From assembly GCF_020075495.1 (NCBI RefSeq), contig NZ_JABYQT010000016.1:1-51682 (forward strand): a stretch of 51,682 nucleotides of DNA, in the 5' to 3' direction. Source of the DNA: Vreelandella aquamarina (GTDB lineage: Bacteria > Pseudomonadota > Gammaproteobacteria > Pseudomonadales > Halomonadaceae). Numbering within the stretch: position 1 is the stretch's first letter; every line of letters begins with the position of its first letter. The notes under the pieces were generated by a model. That model had not been told where the DNA came from and ran no database searches. It saw only the letters and a list, made by a program, of their open reading frames with translations. This document shows positions 16,943 to 25,214 of this stretch, one piece after another. Both the position numbers and the translations under genes were made by a program.

Positions 16943-17275
16943 ATGGCTAAACGTCAATTCGGTAGCGACTCCCGTGCAGATCAGCTCAAAGAAGATCTAC
17001 GTCACCTGAGCGACACGGTCGAAGAGCTGGTCAACGCCACCTCCAAAGACGCCAGCGGCGAAATGAGCGACCTACGCGCTCGCGCTGAAAGCCGCCTCAA
17101 AAAAGCCCGTGCGCAGCTGGAAGCCCGCGGCGAGCGCTTATATGAAGACACCCGCGAAACGCTTTCCGATCAGGTGGATTGCTGTGACCGCTATGTGCGT
17201 GAAAACCCCTGGTCAAGCATCGGCATCGGCACGGCCGTAGGTGTACTGGTAGGTATGCTGCTCGGTCGTCGCTAA
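16943..17275 (+). CDS. DUF883 family protein (ElaB/YqjD-like)
   Basis: A 110-residue tail-anchored inner-membrane protein. The first 85 residues are a charged helix (DQLKEDLRHLSDTVEELV, AESRLKKARAQLEARGE) and the C terminus has one membrane segment with a glycine zipper (SIGIGTAVGVLVGMLLGRR), the DUF883 signature with the ENPWSSIG entry motif. In E. coli, YqjD and ElaB bind ribosomes at the membrane in stationary phase. An AAAGGAAG ribosome site precedes the ATG. It overlaps the next gene by one base (TAATG), forming a three-gene operon as in E. coli yqjD-yqjE-yqjK. Confidence 0.9.
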   Translation: MAKRQFGSDSRADQLKEDLRHLSDTVEELVNATSKDASGEMSDLRARAESRLKKARAQLEARGERLYEDTRETLSDQVDCCDRYVRENPWSSIGIGTAVGVLVGMLLGRR

Positions 17276-17682
17276 TGTCTCTGGGTCCAACCCAGCGCGT
17301 CTTTTCTGCCGCCAAACGCTTGCTGAGATCACTGGTTGCCAACAGTGAAACCCGCCTGCGTCTGGCGGTTTTGGAGCTTGAAGAAGAACGCGCCCGTATC
17401 TTGACCCTGATACTGCTGGCCGGCGCCAGCCTGCTCTTTCTACTGTTGGGTGTGGCGACGCTGACAGCGCTGGTCGTAGTCATCTTCTGGGACTCCTATC
17501 GCTTATTGGCCATTGGAATCAGTGCAGGTGTATTGATTGGCACCAGCGTGCTTCTGGCGGTCATCGCAGGCTATCAAGCCAGGCGGCACACGTTGCTCAA
17601 GGAAACGCTCAAACAGCTGGCGGCGGATCGTGCGCTGCTCGAGGTAAAAGACGATGACGAAGCAAGTCGACAAGAGCGCTGA
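17275..17682 (+). CDS. YqjE-like membrane protein (phage holin superfamily)
   Basis: A 135-residue inner-membrane protein with an amphipathic N-terminal helix (about 1-38, RLRLAVLELEEER) and two hydrophobic segments (about 41-65 and 72-97), followed by a charged cytoplasmic tail. This is the layout of YqjE, grouped with holin-like proteins by fold only; no lysis role is implied. Its start overlaps the DUF883 stop and its end overlaps the YqjK-like gene by 29 bases, so translation of all three is probably coupled. Confidence 0.85.
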   Translation: MSLGPTQRVFSAAKRLLRSLVANSETRLRLAVLELEEERARILTLILLAGASLLFLLLGVATLTALVVVIFWDSYRLLAIGISAGVLIGTSVLLAVIAGYQARRHTLLKETLKQLAADRALLEVKDDDEASRQER

Positions 17683-17956
17683 ACCATTGAGTCGTGCCGA
17701 GCGCAAGGCCGAACTGCTTGCCCAGATGGAACAGCAGCGAATCGACATACTCGTTTGCAGCGAGTTTCTGCAGCGCTCAACGTCACCGCTGGACCAAAGC
17801 TGGCGCAGTATCAAGCTACCGCTTTATGCAGCGAGCGGCGTACTGGCCTACAGGCTCGTTCGCCGCCCTGGCGGCATTGTGCGGGCCGCCCGCAAGGGGC
17901 TTGCTGGCTACATGCTGTTTCGCAAGCTCAAGCTGCTGACCAAGATTGCCACCTGA
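17654..17956 (+). CDS. YqjK-like protein
   Basis: A 100-residue basic protein, third gene of the DUF883 trio. The first half is a charged helix (SRAERKAELLAQMEQQRIDILVC), followed by a short hydrophobic segment about 55-67 (LPLYAASGVLAYRLV) and a basic end (GYMLFRKLKLLTKI). The pattern and position match the YqjK-like family; function is unknown. The start lies inside the yqjE-like gene, 29 bases before its stop. A terminator-like hairpin follows the stop immediately. Confidence 0.75.
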   Translation: MTKQVDKSAEPLSRAERKAELLAQMEQQRIDILVCSEFLQRSTSPLDQSWRSIKLPLYAASGVLAYRLVRRPGGIVRAARKGLAGYMLFRKLKLLTKIAT

Positions 17957-17960
17957 CTTG

Positions 17961-17982
17961 CCAGGCTGCACACGCAGCCTGG
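17961..17982 (+). terminator. hairpin after DUF883 operon
   Basis: CCAGGCTGC (17961-17969) and GCAGCCTGG (17974-17982) form a perfect 9-bp stem with loop ACAC, followed by TTGCTTCT. It starts 4 bases after the YqjK-like stop and lies before the convergent flavoprotein gene. Confidence 0.6.
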
Positions 17983-18017
17983 TTGCTTCTGCCTGAATGC
18001 CCAGCAAGCAAAGAAGC

Positions 18018-19202
18018 CTAGCAAGCCTGTCCGCAGGCGACACCACTGGCCCACGCCCATTGAAAGTTATATCCGCCCAGCTCTCCCGTTACATCCAGCA
18101 CCTCGCCAATGAAGCGCAGTTGCGGCAGATCCTTTACTTCGAATGTCTTTGACGAGATCGCTTGCGTGTTGACACCTCCCATGGTGACCTCGGCAGTGCG
18201 CCACCCTTCTGTGCCCGCCGGCTTCAACGTCCACTGATTCAACCGACCACCCCACTGCTCAAGCTCTGCGTTACTGTACTGAGCAAGCGGTCTGGCAAGA
18301 TCTGGGTCGGGATACCACTCAAGCAGTGCCTGAGCAAAGCGTTTCGGGAATCGCTCGCCAAGCCAGGTAGAGAGCTGGCGCTTGGGCGTGATCTCTCGCG
18401 CCTTGCGCAGGGAGTCACCAGCATCCTCTGCCGGCAGCAGATCGACTTCAATAGCGGAACCCGGTTGCCACACGCTAGATATCTGCAGCATGGAAGGGCC
18501 GGAAAGGCCGCGATGGGTAAACAGCATGGGTTCGGTAAAGCGCCGCCCGGCACTTGAAACGGATACGGGCAGGCTGACGCCAGAAAGCTCGGCGCAGCGC
18601 GCCTTCCAGGCATCACTCAGGGTAAAGGGTACAAGCCCAGGCCGGGTAGGCAGTACGTCAAGGCCGAACTGACGCGCCAACTCGAAGCCAAACCCGGTTG
18701 CTCCCATGGTTGGTATCGAAAGCCCTCCGCTTGCCACCACCACCACGCCTGCCTCTATCCTGCCAAGCGAGGTGGCAAGGCACATGGCATCGCCTTTGCG
18801 CTCCAGCGTCGTAATCTGTGTCTTGAGCCGTATCTCCACCCCTGCCCACTCGCACTCGGTCAGCAGTACACGCAGGATCTCCTTGGCTGAGGTGGCACAG
18901 AACAGCTGGCCCGGCGTCTTTTCCACATACTCCACGCCGTGGCGGTCGACCAGCTCGACAAAGTGCTCAGGACGGTAGCGCTTGAGGGCTGAAATACAAA
19001 AATGGGGATTTGCAGAGTAAAAGTGCTGAGGTGTCGTCCCAAGGTTGGTAAAGTTGCATCGGCCCCCACCTGACATGAGTATTTTTTTACCGGCCTTGTT
19101 GGCATGGTCAAGTACCAGTACGCGTCGGCCGGCATAGCCCGCCTGTGCAGCGCACATGAGGCCGGCGGCACCGGCGCCGATGACCACAACGTCATACACC
19201 AT
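18018..19202 (-). CDS. YhiN/HI0933-type NAD(P)/FAD-dependent oxidoreductase
   Basis: A 394-residue flavoprotein of the HI0933/YhiN family, whose substrate is unknown. The FAD motif VIGAGAAGLMCA is at about 7-18. The family motifs KKILMSGGGRCNFTN near 39-53, ASGGLSIPTMGATGFGFELA in the middle and the C-terminal EVLDVTGELGGYNFQWAWASG are all intact, so the gene is full length. It has its own divergent upstream region facing the RND efflux operon and shows no operon partner. The start ATG lies at 19202. Confidence 0.88.
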   Translation of the reverse strand: MVYDVVVIGAGAAGLMCAAQAGYAGRRVLVLDHANKAGKKILMSGGGRCNFTNLGTTPQHFYSANPHFCISALKRYRPEHFVELVDRHGVEYVEKTPGQLFCATSAKEILRVLLTECEWAGVEIRLKTQITTLERKGDAMCLATSLGRIEAGVVVVASGGLSIPTMGATGFGFELARQFGLDVLPTRPGLVPFTLSDAWKARCAELSGVSLPVSVSSAGRRFTEPMLFTHRGLSGPSMLQISSVWQPGSAIEVDLLPAEDAGDSLRKAREITPKRQLSTWLGERFPKRFAQALLEWYPDPDLARPLAQYSNAELEQWGGRLNQWTLKPAGTEGWRTAEVTMGGVNTQAISSKTFEVKDLPQLRFIGEVLDVTGELGGYNFQWAWASGVACGQAC

Positions 19203-19308
19203 AAAAAAGACTCTCAGGGCAAAAGAGCGCCCATTTTAGCAGCTCACGGCAGGGAGAAAATTTTCTTCATGCCTTAATACGCTTATAACAATTTCTACCG
19301 AGACGCTT

Positions 19309-20376
19309 ATGTTCGTGCCTGCTCGACGCTTTCTGCTTATTTTGACGCTTTTCACGCTACCGGCCCAAGCCGTCGCCCAAACGCCACCGTCGGTGATCGG
19401 CAGCCGTGCCGAAGTAACCACCTGGTCCGACCCACTGGATGCGCTCGGCACCCTGCGCGCCGATGAAAGCGTGACACTGTCGGCAACGGTGACCGATATC
19501 GTCACCGAGATCACGTTTCAGGACGGTGAACAGGTAGAACGGGGACAACTGCTGGTACGTCTGGACGACAGTGAAGAGCAGGCCCAGCTACGCTCGGCCG
19601 AAGCCATCAGTGACGAGCGGCGCAATGCGCTGGGGCGCGCCACCCAGCTGCAGGCTCGCAACCTGGCCGCCCGGGCCGACGTGGAGGATTTCCAGGCCCA
19701 GCTGCGCCAGGCCGAGGCGGATATTCAGGCACTGGAGGCTCGCCTTGCCAACTACCGCATTCGGGCGCCGTTCAGCGGCCGGGTCGGCTTTCGAAATATC
19801 AGCGAAGGTGCGCTGGTGACGCCAGGGCTGGCGCTGGTCACGCTCGACAAGCTCGACGTCATGAAGCTCGACTTCAGCGTTCCGGAAAGCTACCTGGGCC
19901 GCTTATCACCTGGCCTTTCGCTGAGTGCTACCACGGCGGCCTATCCAGATGACGTCTTCAGCGGCGAGATTGCCAGTATCGGCACACGGGTCGACCCGAC
20001 TTCCAGAAGCATCGACGTGCGCGCCGAGCTCGATAATGCAGATGGGCGGCTGCGCCCCGGCATGCTGATGGAAGTCATCGTCCAGCAGCGGGTGCGCCAG
20101 GCAGTGGTGCTGCCGGAAGCTGCCCTGGAACCCAGCGGCGACCAGCACTACGTCATGCTGATCGATCAGAGCGGCGATGCGCTGCGCCTGGAAAGAAGAG
20201 AAGTAACCATTGGTGAGCGACGCGTTGGCGACGTGGAAATTCTCGAGGGTGTGGCCGAGGGGGATCTGGTCGTGGTCCATGGCCTTCAACTGGCCCGCGA
20301 TGGCCTGGAGGTACGCCTGCTGGGCATCGTGGATGACGATACCGGTATACGGACACTGCTGGAGGCGAATCGCTGA
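19309..20376 (+). CDS. RND efflux periplasmic adaptor (membrane fusion protein)
   Basis: A 355-residue HlyD/AcrA-family adaptor that links an RND pump to an outer-membrane channel. A signal peptide spans about 1-23 (ending AVAQ). The lipoyl half-motifs are seen as VTEITFQDGEQVERGQLLVRLD and IRAPFSGRVGFRNISEGALV with a helical hairpin between (about 80-145). The beta-barrel and membrane-proximal domains follow. There is no lipobox, so it is a soluble or membrane-tethered type. Its stop overlaps the start of the pump gene (TGATG). No outer-membrane factor or regulator gene lies next to it, so a TolC-like protein elsewhere is presumably used. Confidence 0.92.
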   Translation: MFVPARRFLLILTLFTLPAQAVAQTPPSVIGSRAEVTTWSDPLDALGTLRADESVTLSATVTDIVTEITFQDGEQVERGQLLVRLDDSEEQAQLRSAEAISDERRNALGRATQLQARNLAARADVEDFQAQLRQAEADIQALEARLANYRIRAPFSGRVGFRNISEGALVTPGLALVTLDKLDVMKLDFSVPESYLGRLSPGLSLSATTAAYPDDVFSGEIASIGTRVDPTSRSIDVRAELDNADGRLRPGMLMEVIVQQRVRQAVVLPEAALEPSGDQHYVMLIDQSGDALRLERREVTIGERRVGDVEILEGVAEGDLVVVHGLQLARDGLEVRLLGIVDDDTGIRTLLEANR

Positions 20377-23300
20377 TGCGCCTTTCGGATATCTCCGTTC
20401 AGCGGCCCGTACTTGCCATGGTGATTGCCGCGCTGATCGTCGCCTTTGGCCTGCTCGCACTTGAGCGCCTCCCTCTCCAGGAGTATCCCACCGTGGACCC
20501 GCCGATCGTCAGTATCGACACCCGATACCCGGGGGCGGCCGCCAACGTGGTGGAGACGCGCATTACCCAGGTGCTGGAAGACCGAATTGCGGGCGTCGAG
20601 GGTATCGAACTGATTACCTCGCGCAGTGAAGATGGACGCTCGCGTATCGAGATCGAGTTCAGCATCGCCATGGATATCAACGCGGCAGCCAACGATATCC
20701 GCGACCGGATCGCCGGCGCATTGCGCAACCTGCCAGATGATGCCGATACGCCTGAAGTCACCAAGGCGGACAGCAGCGAGGAGATCGTCGTCTGGCTGAG
20801 CCTCTCCGGCGCCGACTATTCGATCACCGAGCTTACCGATTACGCCAACCGTTTTCTGGTCGATAGCCTCTCGGTGCAGCCCGGCGTTGCCCGGGTAAGA
20901 CTCGGTGGGGGCCGCGACTATGCCATGCGTGTCTGGCTCGACCGCAACGCCCTCGCCGCCCGCGGACTCACCGTGGGTGATATCGAGGACGCGCTGCGCG
21001 CCGAGAACGTCGAGCTGCCGGCAGGCTCCATTGAGTCGCAGGATCGCCAGTTCATCGTCCGCCTGCCGCGCAGCTTTGCCACCGCCGATGACTTCAAGCG
21101 CCTGGCGCTGAGCCAGAGTGAAAACGGTCATCTGGTGCGCCTGGCCGATGTGGCCCGGGTCGAGGTGGGTTCGGTGGAAGATCGCTCGGTATTTCGAGCC
21201 AACGGCATTCCCATGGTCGGCCTTGGCATGATCATGCAGTCCACCGCCAATGTGATCGAACTCTCTGAGGCGGTGCAGGCAGAGCTTGCGCGCCTTCAAG
21301 GCATACTGCCCGACGGCATGACCCTGAGCCTGAACTACGACGCGTCGGTATTCGTGGCCGGCGCCATTGATCAGGTGGTGATGACGCTGTTGATCGCCAT
21401 GTGTCTGGTAGTAACGGTGATCTTCATCTTTCTGGGCAACCTGCGCACGACCCTGGTACCCGCGGTTACCGTGCCCATTGCAGTGATCGGCGCCTTTACC
21501 GCGCTTGCAGTGATGAACTTCTCCATCAACCTGCTGACGCTGCTGGCACTGGTGCTGGCCATCGGGCTGATCGTCGATGACGCCATCGTGGTACTGGAAA
21601 ATATCAACCGCCGCATGCACGACTATGGTGAAACACCGCTGGTCGCCGCTTTTCGTGGCACCCGCCAGATCGCCTTTGCAGTGATTGCCACGACGCTGGT
21701 ACTGGTCGCCGTCTTCGTACCACTGAGCATGCTCCAGGGCGATATCGGCCGGCTGTTTTCCGAGTTTGCGCTGACCATGGCCGCCGCCGTGGTCTTCTCG
21801 ACGCTGCTCGCGCTCACGCTCACGCCCATGATGGCCTCCAAGATTCTCAAGCCGGGCATGCACGATAGCCGCATCGGTAAAGGCGTACAGCGACTGCTGG
21901 GCGCTACTCAGCAGCGCTACCAGCACGTGCTCGAGTGGACGCTGGGCATGCGTTGGCTGGTGGTCGGGTTGTTCTTTGGGCTGATCGCCGCGACGGCCTG
22001 GCTTGCCACGGCGCTTCCTACCGAGTACACGCCGCAGGAAGACAGGGGCAACTTCATCGTTCTGGTGAATGGCCCGGAAGGCGCCACTTACGATTACATG
22101 ATGGATTACATGGATGAGATCGAAGCGCGCCTGACACCGTTCATCGACGCCGGCGAGTTCGAACGTGTGGTAGTGCGGGCACCGCGCGGGTTTGGCAATA
22201 TCGAAAACTTCAACAGCGGCTTCATCATCATCAACATGACCGACTGGGGCAGCCGCCGCAGCGCCTGGGACATCATGGACGATGTGCGCGGACAGCTAAG
22301 TTCGCTGCCCGGCGTTCAGGCATTTCCCGTCATGCGCCAGGGCTTTGGGCAGCGCACCCAAAAACCGGTCCAGTTCGTGCTCGGTGGCGGCACTTACGAA
22401 GAGATTGCCCGCTGGCGGGATACCTTGATCGACCATGTCCGCGAGGATAACCCGCGCCTGGCTGCTCTCGAAAGCAACTATGACGAAACCCAGCCCCAGC
22501 TTCGCGTCGACATCAACTATGAGCGCGCCGCCGCACTGGGTGTGACCGTCACCGAAATAGGCCGTACGCTGGAGGTACTGCTGGGCGGGCGCAATGTGAC
22601 GCGCTATGTGGATGATGGCGAGGAGTACGACGTGATCGTGGAAGGTGACCGAAGGCACCAGAACAGCCCACGCGCGCTGGATAACATTCAGGTTCGCTCG
22701 GCGCGCTCCGGCGAGCTGATTCCGCTGGCAAGCCTGGTCACGCTTTCCGATTTTGCCGGCGCCAGTACGCTCAACCGCTTTGATCGCATTCGGGCGATCA
22801 CCATCGAGGCGAACCTGGTCGACGGCTACCCGCTGGGCGAGGCGCTTGACTACCTTGAAGATGCCGCCGAGCGGCTGTTGCCCGAAGAGGCACAGACCAA
22901 CGTGGCCGGGCCCTCGCGGGACTTCCAGCGTGCCAGAGGCGCGACGACGTTCTTGCTGGTGCTCGGCGCTATCGTCGTGTTTCTGGTACTGGCCGCACAA
23001 TTCGAAAGCTTGATTCACCCGCTGGTCATCATGCTGACGGTACCGCTGGCCATGAGTGGCGCGTTGCTTGCGCTGTTACTTACCGGCCAATCGCTCAATA
23101 TCTACAGTCAGGTGGGGCTGGTACTGTTGATCGGCCTGGCCGCGAAGAACGGCATCCTGATCGTGGAGTTCGCCAACCAGCTGCGCGATGAAGGGAAAGT
23201 TTTTCGCACGGCGCTGATCGAGGCCTCGGTTACCCGCCTGCGCCCCATTCTGATGACGGCGATTACGACCATGGCCGGCGCCATACCGCTGATCTTATCA

Positions 23301-23507
23301 AGCGGGCCAGGGGCAGAATCACGTCTGGTGATCGGCACCGTCATCATGGCAGGTGTGGGGGCCGCCACGCTGTTCACGCTGTTTGTTGTGCCCGTGGCCT
23401 ACGATCTGCTTGCGCGTCATACCGGCTCGCCGGGAGCAGTCAAGCGCCAGCTGGAAGCTGAGATGGCCATGGATACCCGGCCTTCTCGGCGGGAAATTGA
23501 CACCTGA
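20376..23507 (+). CDS. RND efflux transporter permease (HAE1 family)
   Basis: A 1043-residue inner-membrane proton-driven pump with the usual RND plan: a helix at the N terminus (VLAMVIAALIVAFGLLALERLP), a large periplasmic loop, five helices, a second loop, and five more helices. The proton-relay Asp pair is in GLIVDDAIVVLENI and the relay Lys in LIGLAAKNGILIVEFA. Length and motifs match the hydrophobic/amphiphilic efflux family, which exports drugs, dyes or bile-like compounds; metal-exporting HME pumps have different helix-4 motifs. The exact substrate cannot be read from sequence. It is translationally coupled to the adaptor and ends just before a very strong terminator. Confidence 0.94.
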   Translation: MRLSDISVQRPVLAMVIAALIVAFGLLALERLPLQEYPTVDPPIVSIDTRYPGAAANVVETRITQVLEDRIAGVEGIELITSRSEDGRSRIEIEFSIAMDINAAANDIRDRIAGALRNLPDDADTPEVTKADSSEEIVVWLSLSGADYSITELTDYANRFLVDSLSVQPGVARVRLGGGRDYAMRVWLDRNALAARGLTVGDIEDALRAENVELPAGSIESQDRQFIVRLPRSFATADDFKRLALSQSENGHLVRLADVARVEVGSVEDRSVFRANGIPMVGLGMIMQSTANVIELSEAVQAELARLQGILPDGMTLSLNYDASVFVAGAIDQVVMTLLIAMCLVVTVIFIFLGNLRTTLVPAVTVPIAVIGAFTALAVMNFSINLLTLLALVLAIGLIVDDAIVVLENINRRMHDYGETPLVAAFRGTRQIAFAVIATTLVLVAVFVPLSMLQGDIGRLFSEFALTMAAAVVFSTLLALTLTPMMASKILKPGMHDSRIGKGVQRLLGATQQRYQHVLEWTLGMRWLVVGLFFGLIAATAWLATALPTEYTPQEDRGNFIVLVNGPEGATYDYMMDYMDEIEARLTPFIDAGEFERVVVRAPRGFGNIENFNSGFIIINMTDWGSRRSAWDIMDDVRGQLSSLPGVQAFPVMRQGFGQRTQKPVQFVLGGGTYEEIARWRDTLIDHVREDNPRLAALESNYDETQPQLRVDINYERAAALGVTVTEIGRTLEVLLGGRNVTRYVDDGEEYDVIVEGDRRHQNSPRALDNIQVRSARSGELIPLASLVTLSDFAGASTLNRFDRIRAITIEANLVDGYPLGEALDYLEDAAERLLPEEAQTNVAGPSRDFQRARGATTFLLVLGAIVVFLVLAAQFESLIHPLVIMLTVPLAMSGALLALLLTGQSLNIYSQVGLVLLIGLAAKNGILIVEFANQLRDEGKVFRTALIEASVTRLRPILMTAITTMAGAIPLILSSGPGAESRLVIGTVIMAGVGAATLFTLFVVPVAYDLLARHTGSPGAVKRQLEAEMAMDTRPSRREIDT

Positions 23508-23510
23508 AAA

Positions 23511-23541
23511 AAAAGGGCGCTTTTAGAAAAAGCGCCCTTTT
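23511..23541. terminator. strong bidirectional intrinsic terminator
   Basis: AAAAGGGCGCTTTT (23511-23524) and AAAAGCGCCCTTTT (23528-23541) form a perfect 14-bp stem with loop AGA. The arms supply T runs on both strands. It serves both the RND operon and the convergent DUF3617 gene. Confidence 0.9.
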
Positions 23542-23580
23542 GGCTAGCGGATATGGCTAATCAGCCATACTGGCGGCGGT

Positions 23581-24009
23581 TTATTCGCACTCGCCCACCC
23601 GCTCGCCTTCGATAGCGGTATTCATCGCAAGCTCACCCATGGGTGACTGGGTCAGGATATCCACGCTGCCGGTGATCTGCTCGCCCATGAAGCGCATTTC
23701 ACCGTCAATGCTCGCTTCGCCACCCTCGGCGCGGCATACCATGCTGTAGGAAAGGCCATCAGCGTCCATATCCTGATTGAGAAGCTCACAGCCCTCCTCT
23801 TCTTCGATCAACCCGAACTCGGCGCCATCGAGCTCGTCTTGGGTGATGCACTGACGCTCAGTTTCCGTCTGATCCGGAATATCCATGTCGCCACTGATAC
23901 TGGTAACGCTGACGAACTCCCACTCGCCCGGCGTGACATTCGGAGTATCTGCCAGAGCGACCATCGGGAAGGCCAGAACGGCCGCAACTGCCATGTTTCG
24001 TAACATCAT
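23581..24009 (-). CDS. DUF3617 family periplasmic protein
   Basis: A 142-residue very acidic secreted protein of unknown function. A signal peptide spans about 1-20 (ending ALA, cut before DTPNVTPGEWEF). The motifs PGEWEFVSVT, the paired-Cys segments (RQCITQDEL, EEGCELLNQ, YSMVC) and the closing ERVGECE fit DUF3617. The cysteines are probably disulfide-bonded in the periplasm. Either of two adjacent ATGs could be the start. It is a single gene transcribed leftward into the shared terminator. Confidence 0.82.
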   Translation of the reverse strand: MMLRNMAVAAVLAFPMVALADTPNVTPGEWEFVSVTSISGDMDIPDQTETERQCITQDELDGAEFGLIEEEEGCELLNQDMDADGLSYSMVCRAEGGEASIDGEMRFMGEQITGSVDILTQSPMGELAMNTAIEGERVGECE

Positions 24010-24168
24010 CGTTTCTCTCTATAGCACGTAGGAAATAGTACTTTTAAAAGACCGCGTCCATCCTACCTGATTCATGGCGGCAATGCTTGGTCCACGTGCC
24101 TGGCTGCTACACTGACCTATGCCATACTCCGCCCCTGACTAGCATTACCCTGTTCAAGGTAGCCTCTC

Positions 24169-24378
24169 ATGCACGACGACGCGCTGGTAAACCACGACTT
24201 TCACTGCCCCTACTGCGATGCGCCACTTACCTTTGTGATCGATACTTCCCAGGGGAGCCACGCTACCTGGGAAGACTGCCATCAGTGCTGCGCGCCCATT
24301 CAGCTCAAGGTCGTGATCTCGCCGATGACCGGTGAGCTCGAAGCCGTGCTTACCGGTCAGGACGATGACATTCTCTAG
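24169..24378 (+). CDS. CPXCG-motif cysteine-rich protein
   Basis: A 69-residue small protein with zinc-ribbon-like Cys pairs: Cys13 and Cys16 in CPYC, Cys37, Cys40 and Cys41 in DCHQCC. This is the pattern of the CPXCG family (PF14255), whose function is unknown; the E-D-C-x-x-C-C-x-P-I arrangement is kept. AAGGTAG precedes the ATG. Its stop overlaps the stop of the convergent potI gene by 4 bases. Confidence 0.85.
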   Translation: MHDDALVNHDFHCPYCDAPLTFVIDTSQGSHATWEDCHQCCAPIQLKVVISPMTGELEAVLTGQDDDIL

Positions 24379-25214
24379 GCGGCGTCCTGCTTGAGGCTTT
24401 GCTGCCGCTTGGCTTCACTGCGGCGCATGAAGTACCACGCCAGGAAGGTCGCCAGCGACACCGTGAGAATGATCAGCGTGGCCAGCGCATTGATCTTGGG
24501 CGAAACGCCCAGGCGCACGGAAGAAAACACCACCATCGGCAGCGTATTGGCACCGGGCCCCGACACGAAGCTTGCAATGACCAGGTCATCCAGCGACAGC
24601 GTAAAGGCCAGCAGCCACCCCGCTGCCAGCGCCGGCGCAATGATGGGCAGGGTCACGAAAAAGAACGTCTTGAGCGGCGGCGACCCCAGATCCATGGCGG
24701 CTTCCTCGATGGAGCTGTCCAGCTCGCGCAGCCGCGCTGCCACCACGACCGCCACGTAGGCACTACAGAACGTGGTGTGCGCAATCCAGATCGTGGAGGC
24801 GCCACGGTCGGCGGGCCAGCCGGTCAGCTGGGCCATCTGCACAAACAGCAGCAGCAACGAAAGCCCGGTGATCACCTCGGGCATCACCAGCGGGGCGGTG
24901 ACCATGCTGGAAAGCGCCGTCTTGCCACGGAAGTGACCAAAGCGGGTCATGACAAACGCCGCCACGGTGCCGAGGCACACCGCCATGCTGGCGGCAAAAA
25001 AGGCGATCTTGAGGCTCGTCCATACCGCCGAGAGTATCTGCTGGTCGCGAAACAGCGCCGAATACCACTGGGTCGAAAAGCCGGCCCAGACGGTAACCAG
25101 CCGGGAGGAGTTGAAGGAGTACACCACCAGCACCGCCATGGGCAGGTAAAGAAACAGCAGGCCGATGATCAGCATGACGGTCGAAAAGTGGGGCCGCCGA
25201 CGTACTAGGCTCAT
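24375..25214 (-). CDS. potI: polyamine ABC transporter permease PotI
   Basis: Inner-membrane permease of 279 residues, last gene of the leftward potF-potG-potH-potI operon. It forms the putrescine channel with PotH. Family landmarks are LFLYLPMAVLVVYSFNSSRL near the start, the EAA loop DSSIEEAAMDLGSPPLKTFFFVTLP, and FTLSLDDLVIASFVSGPGA. It overlaps the potH stop by 4 bases. Whether the system imports putrescine only or also spermidine cannot be decided by eye, but gene order and the separate PotH/PotI match the PotFGHI type. Confidence 0.93.
   Translation of the reverse strand: MSLVRRRPHFSTVMLIIGLLFLYLPMAVLVVYSFNSSRLVTVWAGFSTQWYSALFRDQQILSAVWTSLKIAFFAASMAVCLGTVAAFVMTRFGHFRGKTALSSMVTAPLVMPEVITGLSLLLLFVQMAQLTGWPADRGASTIWIAHTTFCSAYVAVVVAARLRELDSSIEEAAMDLGSPPLKTFFFVTLPIIAPALAAGWLLAFTLSLDDLVIASFVSGPGANTLPMVVFSSVRLGVSPKINALATLIILTVSLATFLAWYFMRRSEAKRQQSLKQDAA

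Noticed and set aside
17275..17682. Possible phage holin
   Set aside because: The fold label holin fits by hydrophobic pattern only; the DUF883 and YqjK neighbours show it is the chromosomal YqjE-type gene and there are no other phage genes.
20286..21926. 546-residue minus-strand ORF inside the RND genes
   Set aside because: His/Gly/Gln-rich composition without domains, fully antisense to the well-supported pump; a shadow frame of GC-rich coding DNA.
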